From Chthoniobacterales bacterium (GTDB lineage Bacteria; Verrucomicrobiota; Verrucomicrobiia; Chthoniobacterales; UBA10450), in contig DATENU010000011.1 in the NCBI GenBank assembly GCA_035274845.1, positions 186,001 through 250,000 on the forward strand: DNA of 64,000 nucleotides. The letters are read 5' to 3'. Positions 35,908-44,625 of this stretch are shown piece after piece (the first letter of the stretch is position 1; each line of letters begins with the position of its first letter). Position numbers and translations under genes: made by a program. The notes under the pieces are model-generated. The model did not search any database, was not told where the DNA came from, and saw only the letters and a program-made list of their open reading frames with translations.

Positions 35908-36395
35908 TGTAGGGCCTCAACCAAGCGATCAAGAAAAACGGTCTGGGCAGGATTGATCCTGGCTCGAGCCATCTCCAGGAAAAAAAAGCTGGCTTGGTCA
36001 ATTTCCGGGAACGCCTGCGTTTTGCTGGATCGCGGCGGCCATTCCACCTCAAAGGTGTTCGAAGCCAGTTTGAAATCGGGCGGCAAATCCCCCGCAAACG
36101 CCCAGGCGTGAACTGTTTTGCCGCCTTTCTGTTTCACATAGCCCAGCTCAATCCAAGACCCATTGCCGGTGGCGATAGCGGCTTTCTCAACCGAAATACC
36201 GAGCTCTTCGGCAAACTCTATTTTCGCCCGCTCCAACAAATCCTCGCCTGACGCGACCTCTCCTTTTGGAATCGTCCAGGCGCCTTCATCCTTGTTTCGA
36301 AAGTAGGGGCCGCCCGGATGGACGAGCAGCACCTCCGTCTCTCCATTTTGCATCCGGAACATCAGCAGTCCCGCGCTCGTTTGCGCCCGCGCCAC
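35904..36395 (-). CDS. NUDIX hydrolase
   Basis: 163 residues. NUDIX box reads GEVASGEDLLERAKIEF+AEELGI; the usual Arg before the first catalytic Glu is Ile here, while the metal-binding EE pair is kept. N-terminal TSAGLLMFRMQNGETEVLLVHPGGP and the WTIPKG lead-in are typical of bacterial NUDIX proteins similar to the predicted nucleotide polyphosphate hydrolases. Operon with the alpha/beta hydrolase downstream. Confidence 0.87.
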   Translation of the reverse strand: MARAQTSAGLLMFRMQNGETEVLLVHPGGPYFRNKDEGAWTIPKGEVASGEDLLERAKIEFAEELGISVEKAAIATGNGSWIELGYVKQKGGKTVHAWAFAGDLPPDFKLASNTFEVEWPPRSSKTQAFPEIDQASFFFLEMARARINPAQTVFLDRLVEALQ

Positions 36396-36495
36396 GAGGC
36401 AAGATTAAGCGATCGGGCTACGAGTCAACGTGCCGGGCCGCCTCTGCTAATCCTTGTCATTCCGTCGAAAGTTTAGAATTCTCAGGCCCGCTGAC

Positions 36496-37188
36496 ATGGA
36501 CCCGAAGATTCCGCGGCAGCGGTGGCGACATTTAGGTCTGCTCATCCTGCTTCTCCTGCTGTTCATAGTGTCGCCCCTTGTTGCCCCACTCCGGTTTGGC
36601 GTCCTGTTTTTGAATGTCGTGGGCGCCGCCGTGTTGTTGGCGGGGACGCACGTCATCAGCGAACGAAAGCGGCTTTTCACCTCTACCCTGGTTCTGGCCA
36701 TCGCCACCATCGCCCTCAATGGTTTCATCATCGTCTGGAACGCCCAGCGGCTGATCCTGGTCTCGAACTTTTGTCTCCTGACCTTGCTGGCGTTGTTCTC
36801 CATCAGCATTCTCGCTGACGTTCTCCGGCGTGGTCCAGTCACCGCGGACAAGATTTACGGCGCCATTTGCGTCTATTTCCTGATCGGATATGCATGGGCT
36901 TTCTGCTACGCCATCCTGGAACAGATCGAGCCCGGATCGTTTTCCGGTCCGGCGGAGAGTGGGGCGGTGTCAGAGTACGTCGCCCGCGTGATTCGGATGC
37001 GTTATTTCAGTTTTGTCACGCTGACCACGGTCGGTTTCGGCGACATCGTACCGCGGTCGAATGCGGCCCGAACCTTTGCCACACTCGAGGCGGTAATGGG
37101 CCAGATCTATCTGGCGGTGCTCGTCGCGCGGCTCGTCGGGTTACATATTGTTCACGCCAGCAGGGAACAACCCCGCGACGACAGTTAG
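36496..37188 (+). CDS. Two-pore-loop-type potassium channel family protein
   Basis: 230 residues from the ATG at 36496; a TTG at 36454 is possible. N-terminal hydrophobic helices at about 10-105, then an ion-channel module with outer helix (GAICVYFLIGYAWAFCYAIL), pore loop with selectivity filter TVGFGD near 178, and inner helix (GQIYLAVLVARLVGLHI). No RCK or cyclic-nucleotide domain. Probably a voltage-independent K+ channel. Confidence 0.9.
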   Translation: MDPKIPRQRWRHLGLLILLLLLFIVSPLVAPLRFGVLFLNVVGAAVLLAGTHVISERKRLFTSTLVLAIATIALNGFIIVWNAQRLILVSNFCLLTLLALFSISILADVLRRGPVTADKIYGAICVYFLIGYAWAFCYAILEQIEPGSFSGPAESGAVSEYVARVIRMRYFSFVTLTTVGFGDIVPRSNAARTFATLEAVMGQIYLAVLVARLVGLHIVHASREQPRDDS

Positions 37189-37205
37189 CGTCGGCCGCCA
37201 GCTGC

Positions 37206-37526
37206 TTACTTTGCTCGCGTGAAGCGAAGCTTCGAACCGCGCGGGTCCTGCAAGGTCATGTGGTCGCCGGATAGCTCGAGCTGATACACGGAGGTAGCAC
37301 CCGGTGTTTCGATTTTTACCCGGTCGCGATCTCCGAAGCTGTATCGGCCTCGAATACTTCCCATCTGGACCGACCCGCCCTCGGCGAATTCCCAGACCAT
37401 GGTATTGCCCTCGCCATCCACTCGCCATTTCCCCACGATGTCGCGCCGGGGGCCGCCACAACCGCTCAGCGCGGCGAGCAAGATGATTGAAGTGATTGTG
37501 AAGCAGCGGGAGAGCAATGATTTCAT
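37206..37526 (-). CDS. Small lipoprotein
   Basis: 106 residues from the ATG at 37526 (the frame extends to 37580). Signal peptide with lipobox LSGC (Cys near 24). The mature part has a lipocalin-like beta pattern starting IVGKW and including YSFGDRDRVKIETPG, as in DUF-type small calycin-like lipoproteins. No specific function. Convergent with the K+ channel, 17 bp apart. Confidence 0.75.
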   Translation of the reverse strand: MKSLLSRCFTITSIILLAALSGCGGPRRDIVGKWRVDGEGNTMVWEFAEGGSVQMGSIRGRYSFGDRDRVKIETPGATSVYQLELSGDHMTLQDPRGSKLRFTRAK

Positions 37527-37648
37527 CCTGGGTGAATGTTTGGCCAGGTTGTAACGGGATCGGGGCATTTTGGAAATCATTTCCGCCCTCGGAGCAGCGG
37601 GGGGAAAAGGTTCGAGGCGGCTTGACGTCTGCCGCTGCGCACTAACTT

Positions 37649-38314
37649 ATGCACCTTATGTTTTCCTGCCGACGGTTCCGGAATCGCCGTGGTCTGCCAG
37701 TAATGATCGGATTTCTGGCGCTCGCCCTCCTGGTTTCCACCGCGGAAGGGCGGAAGAAGGATCCGGCCTTCGCCACCTCGGCCGATGATCCGGTGTTGCG
37801 CGCTCGCATCGCGGCTCTCGGTCCGAATGTCGATCCCGAGGAAGCCCAGCGAGTTGCCGCGATGGCTTATACAACCGGCCGGGAACTGAAAAAAGAGTGG
37901 AGAGTAGTCTGGCCGCCGGGCCTGCAAAACTTCCTCGTCAATACCGGGGCCAGGAAAGGAGGCCTTTGCTTCCAGTTCGCGGAGCGGCTTCTCCTCCGCC
38001 TTACCGAGCTGAAATGGGAAACGCTCGAGTTTCATTGGGCGGAATCGTTCGATAAGACGGCGAGCGAGCACAACGTCATTGTCGTCACCGCGAAGGGCCA
38101 GCCCTTTGCCCAGGGAATTCTGCTCGATAATTGGCGCTACGGCGGACGCCTCGTCTGGGGGCCGATCGTGGAAGATCCCTTTTACCAGTGGGTGGAGAAT
38201 AAGGCCCAATACCAAAAGGTATTGAACAAGCGAGTTGTCCCGACGCCCACACCGTCCCGTCCCGCCGCGAATTCAACTCCGTCTGCCGTCAAACCGGAAC
38301 CGGAAACGCGGTAA
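37649..38314 (+). CDS. Exported protein with Cys-His-Asp pattern, unknown
   Basis: 221 residues; start uncertain (ATG 37649, 37658 or 37703). Hydrophobic N-terminus (MIGFLALALLVSTAEG) then a compact domain with GLCFQFAERL, ASEHNVIVV and GILLDNWR, in the order Cys, His, Asp. That order is the arrangement of transglutaminase-like/papain-like peptidases, so a cysteine peptidase or a catalytically related fold is a reasonable guess, not a finding. Pro/Ser-rich tail. Convergent with the FecR-domain gene. Confidence 0.7.
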   Translation: MHLMFSCRRFRNRRGLPVMIGFLALALLVSTAEGRKKDPAFATSADDPVLRARIAALGPNVDPEEAQRVAAMAYTTGRELKKEWRVVWPPGLQNFLVNTGARKGGLCFQFAERLLLRLTELKWETLEFHWAESFDKTASEHNVIVVTAKGQPFAQGILLDNWRYGGRLVWGPIVEDPFYQWVENKAQYQKVLNKRVVPTPTPSRPAANSTPSAVKPEPETR

Positions 38315-38349
38315 GCCTGATTTCTTTACTGGCGACCGGCAGCCGGTCG

Positions 38350-39342
38350 CTACCGCACGACCGGAGGCGTTGGTGACGGCTTTGGTCTGGGGCCTTTGGG
38401 ATTGCGAGGGACTGTCGTCGTTGTGCTCTTTGGGGGGTATTTGGTCGGCGGGTTGGTTGTTGTTGTGGTGGGAGGGTTTTTGGTTTGCCCCGGCGTTCGG
38501 CCTGTCGTTGGGGGTGGTTGAGTCGGACCGGTGTTAGTTGTAGGAGGATGAGTGCCCGGAGGCTGGGTCGGCGGCCGCGTGGATGGCGGGCGAGGATTAT
38601 GATGGGTTCCTCCTCCAAGAATTCCTCCAATGTCGATGTTGATATTCGGCCCGGTATAGTTCGGAGGCGGCGCCTGCGGCGCGGGCTGTTGTTGCTGCGC
38701 CGCGGCCATAATGAGCGGCTGGCTCGGCAACGGCTTGAAGTCGGTAATGAGCGGATGACTCTTCATCACGTCATTAAGGTTGATATTCACCGGCATTGGC
38801 AGGGTGGTGGCGCCGGCTGGGACATCCAGCATTTGTCCCGCTCGGACGTACCGATAATCCTTCGGCTTCGCGACCAGGGCCATCCGGGCGCTTCCTTCGA
38901 GGGTGATCAATTTGCTCTTCGTCCCGCCGGCCGATTCGAAGATGAGGGTGGTTCCAGTGACAGCCACGGTGACCGCGCTCGTTTTTACGGAGCCGCCGCC
39001 TGAATCCTTCGGCACGCGCAGGAGGATCGAGCCACTCTCGATTTTGGCGGTGTGGCCGGAGCCGGTGAAACTAAAGATCGTGTTCGAGCCCAGGCGGGTA
39101 ATGGTCAAATCCGGAAAGGTGAGCTCGGAACGCGAATCGCCGCCCGTCCGCACGCCGGTGTCTTCGGACACCTTGTCGTTTACCGCGGCGGGACGCGCGG
39201 CGGCTTCCGAGGGAAGAAGTCTCACGTCGCGAATGATCTGGGTGACGCGTGCTTCCTTGGACGCAGCGCTGGCGACCGGCAGGGGCACGAGAAACAACAT
39301 GCTGATTATCGAGACGGTCAGGATTTTAGAGGTCGGTTTCAT
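38350..39342 (-). CDS. Exported FecR-domain protein with Pro/Thr-rich tail
   Basis: 330 residues from the ATG at 39342. Signal peptide, then a FecR-type domain (about 30-180): DTGVRTGGDSRSELTFPD, TRLGSNTIFSF, SGSILLRVPK and VAVTGTTLIF. FecR domains sense or scaffold at the envelope, but here there is no sigma factor or TonB receptor next to it and no N-terminal anti-sigma region. The last about 120 residues are low-complexity Pro, Thr, Gln and Gly, likely an extended or cell-wall spanning stretch. Confidence 0.82.
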   Translation of the reverse strand: MKPTSKILTVSIISMLFLVPLPVASAASKEARVTQIIRDVRLLPSEAAARPAAVNDKVSEDTGVRTGGDSRSELTFPDLTITRLGSNTIFSFTGSGHTAKIESGSILLRVPKDSGGGSVKTSAVTVAVTGTTLIFESAGGTKSKLITLEGSARMALVAKPKDYRYVRAGQMLDVPAGATTLPMPVNINLNDVMKSHPLITDFKPLPSQPLIMAAAQQQQPAPQAPPPNYTGPNINIDIGGILGGGTHHNPRPPSTRPPTQPPGTHPPTTNTGPTQPPPTTGRTPGQTKNPPTTTTTNPPTKYPPKSTTTTVPRNPKGPRPKPSPTPPVVR

Positions 39343-39535
39343 GGGACAAATCGTTTTTCGCGGACCTGCTGAGAATGAGGAGTTTTGGTGAGGGTGTCGA
39401 GGCGAAACCAAGCGCGGGGGTTGAGGGGAGGCACGGCGATTTCAGATGGGGGCGGAGTAAGAGCATGAGCAAGAGTGAGCGCCGAGGCGGCGCTCATTGA
39501 CCCACCCCGGGCGCGCCCGCATAGTGCTGCGCTTT

Positions 39536-41332
39536 ATGTCGATCGAGCTGACCCGAAACTTCTGCATCATCGCGCATATCGATCATGGCAAGACGACGCT
39601 CTCCGATCGATTGCTCGATCGCACGGGCACGATCCACGAGCGCGACAAGCAGGACCAGTTGCTCGATTCGATGGATTTGGAACGCGAACGCGGCATCACC
39701 ATCAAGGCGCACCCGGTCGCGATGCGTTACGCGGCCAAATCAGGCCAGAAATATCGCCTCAACCTGCTCGACACGCCGGGCCACGTCGATTTTGCCTACG
39801 AAGTCTCACGCTCGCTCGCCGCCTGCGAAGGAGCGCTCCTCATCGTCGATGCCGCCCAGGGGGTTGAAGCCCAGACGGTGGCGAACGTGCATCTCGCCCA
39901 CAAGCAGGGGCTCACCATCATTCCCGTCATCAACAAGATCGATTTGCCGAACGCCGACATCCCCGCCGTCCACAAACAGCTCGAAGAAATCCTCGCCATT
40001 CCCGCCGAGGAAGCGATCGATGCCAGCGCGAAGATGGGGATCGGCATTGAGGAAATTCTCGAAGCCGTCGTCCACCGCATCCCGCCGCCGCCGAAACCAG
40101 CCGATGAAATTTTGCGCGGGCTCGTCTTCGATTGCGTCTTCGACATTTACCGCGGCGTCGTTGCCTACGTCCGCATCTTTTCCGGCAAGATCGAGGCGGA
40201 CCAGGGCATCAAGTTAATCAATAACGACGCCCGCTACGAAGTGAAGGAAGTCGGGGTCTTCACCCCGAAGATGTTTCCGCAAAAGCGGCTCGAGGCGGGC
40301 GACGTCGGTTATTTCATCGCGAACATCAAGAGCACCGCGGACATCAAGATCGGGGACACCGTGACCGATTTGCGCAACCCCGCCCGCGAGCCGCTGCCCG
40401 GCTTCCAGGAAATCCATCCGATGGTATTCAGCGGCCTTTACCCGATCAACACCGGCGATTTCGAGCATTTGAAGGCCGCTATCGGGAAATTGAGGCTGAA
40501 CGATTCCGCGTTTGTCTATCAACCCGAGAGTTCGGTCGCGCTTGGGTTCGGATTCCGCTGTGGATTTCTCGGCCTGCTCCACATGGAGATCATCCAGGAG
40601 CGGCTGCGGCGGGAATACGACATGGACATCATCGCCACCTCGCCGAGCGTCATTTACGAGATCCTCACCACTCGAGGCGAGACGTTGCTCGTCGATAACC
40701 CGGCGCACCTGCCGGACCCAAGCGTGATCGATGAAATCCGCGAGCCGATTGTCAAAGCGTACGTCCTTTGCCCGAATGAAAACATCGGCGACATCCTTCA
40801 GCTCATTCTGGAGAAGCGCGGCCTGATGGACCACACGGAATCGCTCGACACCCGGCGCGTCATGCTCCATTGCGAGCTGCCCTTGAACGAAATCCTGGTG
40901 GACTTCAACGACAAGATTAAGAGCATCACCCGCGGCTACGGCTCGATGGATTACGAGCACGCCGGTTATCGCGCCGCGAAATTGGTGAAGCTCGATCTGC
41001 TCGTGAACGGTGAACCGGTCGACGCTTTTTCCACCATCGTGCATCGGGACCGGGCCGACAGCCGCGGCCGGATGCTGGCGGCGAAGTTGAAGGAAGTGAT
41101 CCCGCGGCAGCTCTACCAGGTTGCGATCCAGGCGGCGATCGGTGGAAAAATCATTGCTCGCGAAAGCGTTTCCGCGTTGCGAAAAAACGTGACGGCCAAA
41201 TGCTACGGCGGCGATATCACCCGGAAGCGGAAGCTGCTGGAGAAACAAAAAGAAGGCAAAAAGCGGATGAAAAGCATCGGCAAGATCAACATCCCCCAGG
41301 AAGCCTTTATCCAGGTACTCAAGGCGCAGTGA
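39536..41332 (+). CDS. lepA: Elongation factor 4 (LepA)
   Basis: 598 residues; the ATG at 39536 gives MSIELTRNFCIIAHIDHGKTT. Translational GTPase that back-translocates or remodels stalled ribosomes. G1 AHIDHGKTT, G2 RGITI, G3 DTPGH and G4 NKID are intact, followed by domains II, III, V and the LepA-specific C-terminal domain ending IGKINIPQEAFIQVLKA. Length matches the family (about 600). The toxin gene starts 16 bp downstream. Confidence 0.97.
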   Translation: MSIELTRNFCIIAHIDHGKTTLSDRLLDRTGTIHERDKQDQLLDSMDLERERGITIKAHPVAMRYAAKSGQKYRLNLLDTPGHVDFAYEVSRSLAACEGALLIVDAAQGVEAQTVANVHLAHKQGLTIIPVINKIDLPNADIPAVHKQLEEILAIPAEEAIDASAKMGIGIEEILEAVVHRIPPPPKPADEILRGLVFDCVFDIYRGVVAYVRIFSGKIEADQGIKLINNDARYEVKEVGVFTPKMFPQKRLEAGDVGYFIANIKSTADIKIGDTVTDLRNPAREPLPGFQEIHPMVFSGLYPINTGDFEHLKAAIGKLRLNDSAFVYQPESSVALGFGFRCGFLGLLHMEIIQERLRREYDMDIIATSPSVIYEILTTRGETLLVDNPAHLPDPSVIDEIREPIVKAYVLCPNENIGDILQLILEKRGLMDHTESLDTRRVMLHCELPLNEILVDFNDKIKSITRGYGSMDYEHAGYRAAKLVKLDLLVNGEPVDAFSTIVHRDRADSRGRMLAAKLKEVIPRQLYQVAIQAAIGGKIIARESVSALRKNVTAKCYGGDITRKRKLLEKQKEGKKRMKSIGKINIPQEAFIQVLKAQ

Positions 41333-41348
41333 CGGTGTGTCTCCCCCC

Positions 41349-41699
41349 ATGCGAGAGATCATTTTCTACGAAACGGACTTTGGTGAAAAACCGGTCGAGG
41401 AATTTCTAACTGAGCTGGAACCTTCGGCGCGCGCGAAGGTCGTTCGCAGTCTGGAAATGCTACGAACGCTCTCCGTCGTCCCGGCCAAATTCTGGCAAAA
41501 ATTGAGCGACCAAAAACTGTGGGAGATTCGTGCGGAATATGGTGGCAATATTTATCGAGTGCTGGCCTCCACCGCGAAGGGGAACAAAGTCATTTTGTTG
41601 CACGGCTTTCAAAAGAAATCGCAAAAGACCCCACGACAGGATATGGAAATTGCTCAGCAAAGGCAGAGACGGTATTTTCAACGCCACGGATATCTGTGA
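41349..41699 (+). CDS. HigB/RelE-type toxin
   Basis: 116 residues. Resembles phage-derived Gp49-like/HigB toxins (DUF891): EIIFYETDFGEKPVEEFL start, a central FWQKLSDQKLWEIRAEYGGNIYRVL stretch, and LLHGFQKKSQKTPRQDM with the basic residues typical of ribosome-dependent mRNA interferases. The stop overlaps the antitoxin start (GTGA). Toxin-first order is as in higBA. Confidence 0.87.
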   Translation: MREIIFYETDFGEKPVEEFLTELEPSARAKVVRSLEMLRTLSVVPAKFWQKLSDQKLWEIRAEYGGNIYRVLASTAKGNKVILLHGFQKKSQKTPRQDMEIAQQRQRRYFQRHGYL

Positions 41700-42028
41700 A
41701 CGACGATCTCCAAAAATTCCATGAGCAGAATATGAGTGCCGATCCGCATTACGCGGCGGCCCGTCACCTTCTCGAGCTTGGAGAAGCAATTGCGCTTCTG
41801 CGTGAAGAAGCGCGACTCACCCGTGGTGAGCTGGGTAAGCGTTTGCGTGTCAAGGCCCGGGACATTGCGCTAGTCGAAGAAGAGACTCCGCGCGCGCCGG
41901 CTGGTCTGTTGGAGGCTGCCCTAAGTCTTCTCGTGCGGATTAGTTTGGCGAAGGCGAAGCAGCCTCCGGCCGTTGTGGAATCAATTCGCACGATTCGGCA
42001 TTTCAGACCGACGCTCACGCCCGCCTGA
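41696..42028 (+). CDS. HigA-like XRE-family antitoxin
   Basis: 110 residues from the GTG overlapping the toxin stop. Helix-turn-helix stretch LGEAIALLREEARLTRGELGKRLRVKARDIALVEEE resembles the XRE domain of HigA-type antitoxins, which bind the toxin and the operon promoter. Compact toxin-antitoxin unit with 4-bp overlap, directly after lepA. A longer frame begins at 41519 but overlaps the toxin. Confidence 0.85.
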   Translation: MNDDLQKFHEQNMSADPHYAAARHLLELGEAIALLREEARLTRGELGKRLRVKARDIALVEEETPRAPAGLLEAALSLLVRISLAKAKQPPAVVESIRTIRHFRPTLTPA

Positions 42029-42111
42029 CACACCTCGTTGGCGCCGATTTTCTCACACCAGTTCCCGACAATCCGGTTTTGCAAAGCGGGTGAAGCGGCT
42101 ACCTTCCGCGA

Positions 42112-43206
42112 GTGTTTACCAAGAGTTACATCAAACACGGGCGGCTGCTCATTCGGCATGCGGACAAATTGCTTCGCTATCGCAGGGACCTGCTGAGCGA
42201 AAGCACCAGTGCCGAAATGAAGGCGCAGATCGAGCGGGTCCGCCAGGCGCTGAAGAAGAAAAACGAGCTTTTGGTTAAGGAGGAATCCGAACGCCTGCAC
42301 GCGCTTTACACCCAGCATCTCCCCACGCCGAAAGATGCCGCCTGGCGCGAAAACGTGGAGGTAATCCTGGTGGCGATCGTCGTTGCCATCGGCATCCGGT
42401 CCTATTTCCTGCAACCGTTCAAGATCCCGACCGGCTCGATGCAGCCGACGCTCAATGGCATCATCGGCCATCCCATGACGGAGCCGGCTCCGAACATTTT
42501 GCGCCAGGTGGCGGAGTTTTTTGTCCTCGGCCGCAACTACATCAACGTCGTTTCCGCCGAGGAGGATCGCATTGAGCAGATCACCCCCCAAAAGTTCGGC
42601 TTTTTCTTTACCTTCTCGCGCATCAAGTGTGAGCGGCAGAATTTCCTCGTTTACGCGCCGCCCGATACCTTGCGCCAGGATTTCAAATTGGCTCCGGGGA
42701 ACCACTACAACAAGGGCGACGTCATCGCTCGCGGCGCGATCGATACCGGCGACCAGGTTTTTGTGGATAAATTCAGCTACAATTTCATGAAACCGCACCG
42801 GGGGAATGTGTTCGTTTTTCGAACCGACCAGATTTTTGGCATCCCAGCGGACCCGGAAACGGGCGAGCATTCGTTCTACATCAAGCGCCTAGCCGGTCTT
42901 CCTAACGATGCGCTCCGGATCGATCCGCCGCTTCTCTTTGTGAATGGGAAGGTGGCGGAAGGATTTGGCTTCGCGCGAGTGATGTCGGCCAAACCTCCAT
43001 ACCGCGGCTATGCGCCGGGCCGTGATTATGTGTCGGACCCCACGAAGACCTACACGGTGCCGGAACACCGCTATTTCGCCATGGGCGACAACAGCTACAA
43101 TAGCTACGACAGCCGCTGGTGGGGGCCGGTTCCGGAGGAGAACCTGGTCGGGCGCGGACTGTTCGTTTATTGGCCTTTTAACTGGCACTGGGGATTTATC
43201 AGGTAG
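42112..43206 (+). CDS. lepB: Signal peptidase I
   Basis: 364 residues, GTG start. A basic, coiled N-terminal region of about 80 residues precedes the membrane helix (VILVAIVVAIGI). Catalytic Ser109 is in IPTGSMQPTL, Lys258 in YIKRLAGLP, and the C-terminal box is GDNSYNSYDSRWWGPV. An insertion of about 90 residues lies between the serine and GDQVFVDKF; longer than E. coli LepB but typical of this phylum. Processes Sec/Tat preproteins at the inner membrane. Confidence 0.95.
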   Translation: MFTKSYIKHGRLLIRHADKLLRYRRDLLSESTSAEMKAQIERVRQALKKKNELLVKEESERLHALYTQHLPTPKDAAWRENVEVILVAIVVAIGIRSYFLQPFKIPTGSMQPTLNGIIGHPMTEPAPNILRQVAEFFVLGRNYINVVSAEEDRIEQITPQKFGFFFTFSRIKCERQNFLVYAPPDTLRQDFKLAPGNHYNKGDVIARGAIDTGDQVFVDKFSYNFMKPHRGNVFVFRTDQIFGIPADPETGEHSFYIKRLAGLPNDALRIDPPLLFVNGKVAEGFGFARVMSAKPPYRGYAPGRDYVSDPTKTYTVPEHRYFAMGDNSYNSYDSRWWGPVPEENLVGRGLFVYWPFNWHWGFIR

Positions 43207-43215
43207 CGAGGAAGC

Positions 43216-43304
43216 GGAGTAATGGAGTGATGGAGTAGTGGAGTAATGGGGAATCCGAAAATGCATTTCTCCATTACTCCAGCACTCCACTACTCCATCG
43301 CTCC
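43216..43304 (+). repeat. GGAGTAATGG inverted repeat
   Basis: Left side has repeats of GGAGTAATGGAGTGATGGAG, right side the complementary CCATTACTCCAGCACTCC-type sequence, forming an imperfect long hairpin between lepB and the membrane-protein gene. Similar assemblies with other words are at 54273 and 56609. Confidence 0.75.
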
Positions 43305-43314
43305 GTAACACGAC

Positions 43315-44505
43315 ATGGGGGCGCATATCCCTCGCGTTTATCCCTGGCTTGGGCTGCTTGCCGGTTACGGGATCGTGCTCTTTTTCAACCCGATCCGGCT
43401 CGCCCTTCGCGATGGTCTGCGCTGCATTCTGCGGTTCAAACGCGTCTGGGTCACCTTCGTCCTCCTCGGCTTCGCCTATTCGGTTTTCCAATTCGCCACC
43501 TTTACCCCCGTCCACGCTGCCGCCGAGCTGGACTTCAGTCAGGTCACGGCCCCGGGTGCCTGGGAATGGCCGGCCTTTGTCGAAGTCTGGCGCGAGGTGC
43601 CGCTGCCCGCCCTGGAAGGGGTCGCGGGGATTTTCGATAACGCGACGACGACCTATCCGCTCTCCATCCTGGCCGCGATTCTCCTGGTGGTGAACTGGCG
43701 TGGCTTGCACGGCGCGCTGGTTCGGGCCCTGAGAAAGCGATACGGATTTTGGGGCTACGTCATCTACCTGATCTTGCTGGTCAGCGCTTTCGCCGCGCTT
43801 TTAAAACCGATCGTTTTCTGGCGATTGCCCGTCTGGGGGCAGGCGGAACCCGCCGCCCACCTCCTCCAAATCTCCGCGACCGTGGATGCCGTGGCTTTCA
43901 TTTTTGAATATCTCTTTGGCGTTTACATTCAGGTTTACCTCATCACGGTTTGCCTCGCCTGGATTAAGGGATTGAGCTTTGGCGAAATCGAATTGTTCGG
44001 GTTCGCCATGCGACGGTTCAGCTACGTCCTGGAATGGGCGGGGATCGTCGCCATTGTCGGCACGTTCATCGTTCGCATGCCGCTGCTGCTCGCCTATTTT
44101 TGGAATATTCCCGACGTCCTCGACTATTTGCCGGGTGAACGCTTCATCATGTGCGCGCTCATCATCGTTTTCTGTTCGATGCAGGTGTCGCTCGTTCTGC
44201 ACAACGAGACGCTCAAGGCCGCGTTTGCCGCTCACAAGGAATTCATTCGCACGAACCTTTTCCGGGTCGCCTGGTTCCTGCTTATCGCGGCAATCCATTA
44301 TTTTTTCCTCATCACGTGCGACGCCATTGTGCGCACGGCCATCGCCGATCGCGTGGTGGGAGTAATCGGGTGGAAGGTTATCTACGTCTGCTTGCGTGGA
44401 TTGATGACGGGATGGCTCCTGGCGTCGTGGGTCTGTCTGTTCCGCCAATGCGAAACCCGCCGGGCGAACCAGGAGACCTGGATTCAGGCGGAGATTCAGT
44501 ATTAG
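43315..44505 (+). CDS. Polytopic membrane protein, unknown
   Basis: 396 residues with about eight hydrophobic helices starting at about 12, 45, 117, 145, 200, 240, 280 and 320, and a short cytosolic tail with Arg and Gln. No motif I recognise. It sits between lepB and hpnD and probably has its own promoter because palindromic repeats separate it from both. Confidence 0.8.
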   Translation: MGAHIPRVYPWLGLLAGYGIVLFFNPIRLALRDGLRCILRFKRVWVTFVLLGFAYSVFQFATFTPVHAAAELDFSQVTAPGAWEWPAFVEVWREVPLPALEGVAGIFDNATTTYPLSILAAILLVVNWRGLHGALVRALRKRYGFWGYVIYLILLVSAFAALLKPIVFWRLPVWGQAEPAAHLLQISATVDAVAFIFEYLFGVYIQVYLITVCLAWIKGLSFGEIELFGFAMRRFSYVLEWAGIVAIVGTFIVRMPLLLAYFWNIPDVLDYLPGERFIMCALIIVFCSMQVSLVLHNETLKAAFAAHKEFIRTNLFRVAWFLLIAAIHYFFLITCDAIVRTAIADRVVGVIGWKVIYVCLRGLMTGWLLASWVCLFRQCETRRANQETWIQAEIQY

Positions 44506-44525
44506 CGTGGCATGAATACAAGTCC

Positions 44526-44616
44526 TGGTAGGGACGCCGCGCTGCGGCGTCCGTTGTTTTCGGAAGACAGACGCGTGATATTTCCGCGCGGACGGCGCAG
44601 CGCGCCGTCCCTACCA
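44526..44616 (+). repeat. GTAGGGAC palindromic repeat
   Basis: TGGTAGGGACGCCGCGCTGC... at 44526 and GCGCCGTCCCTACCA ending at 44616, with an inner GACGCCGCG/CGGCG hairpin; almost the same word order as at 33148. Fills the gap between a membrane-protein gene and hpnD and ends 9 bp before the hpnD ATG. Confidence 0.85.
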
Positions 44617-44625
44617 AGTTGAGCA

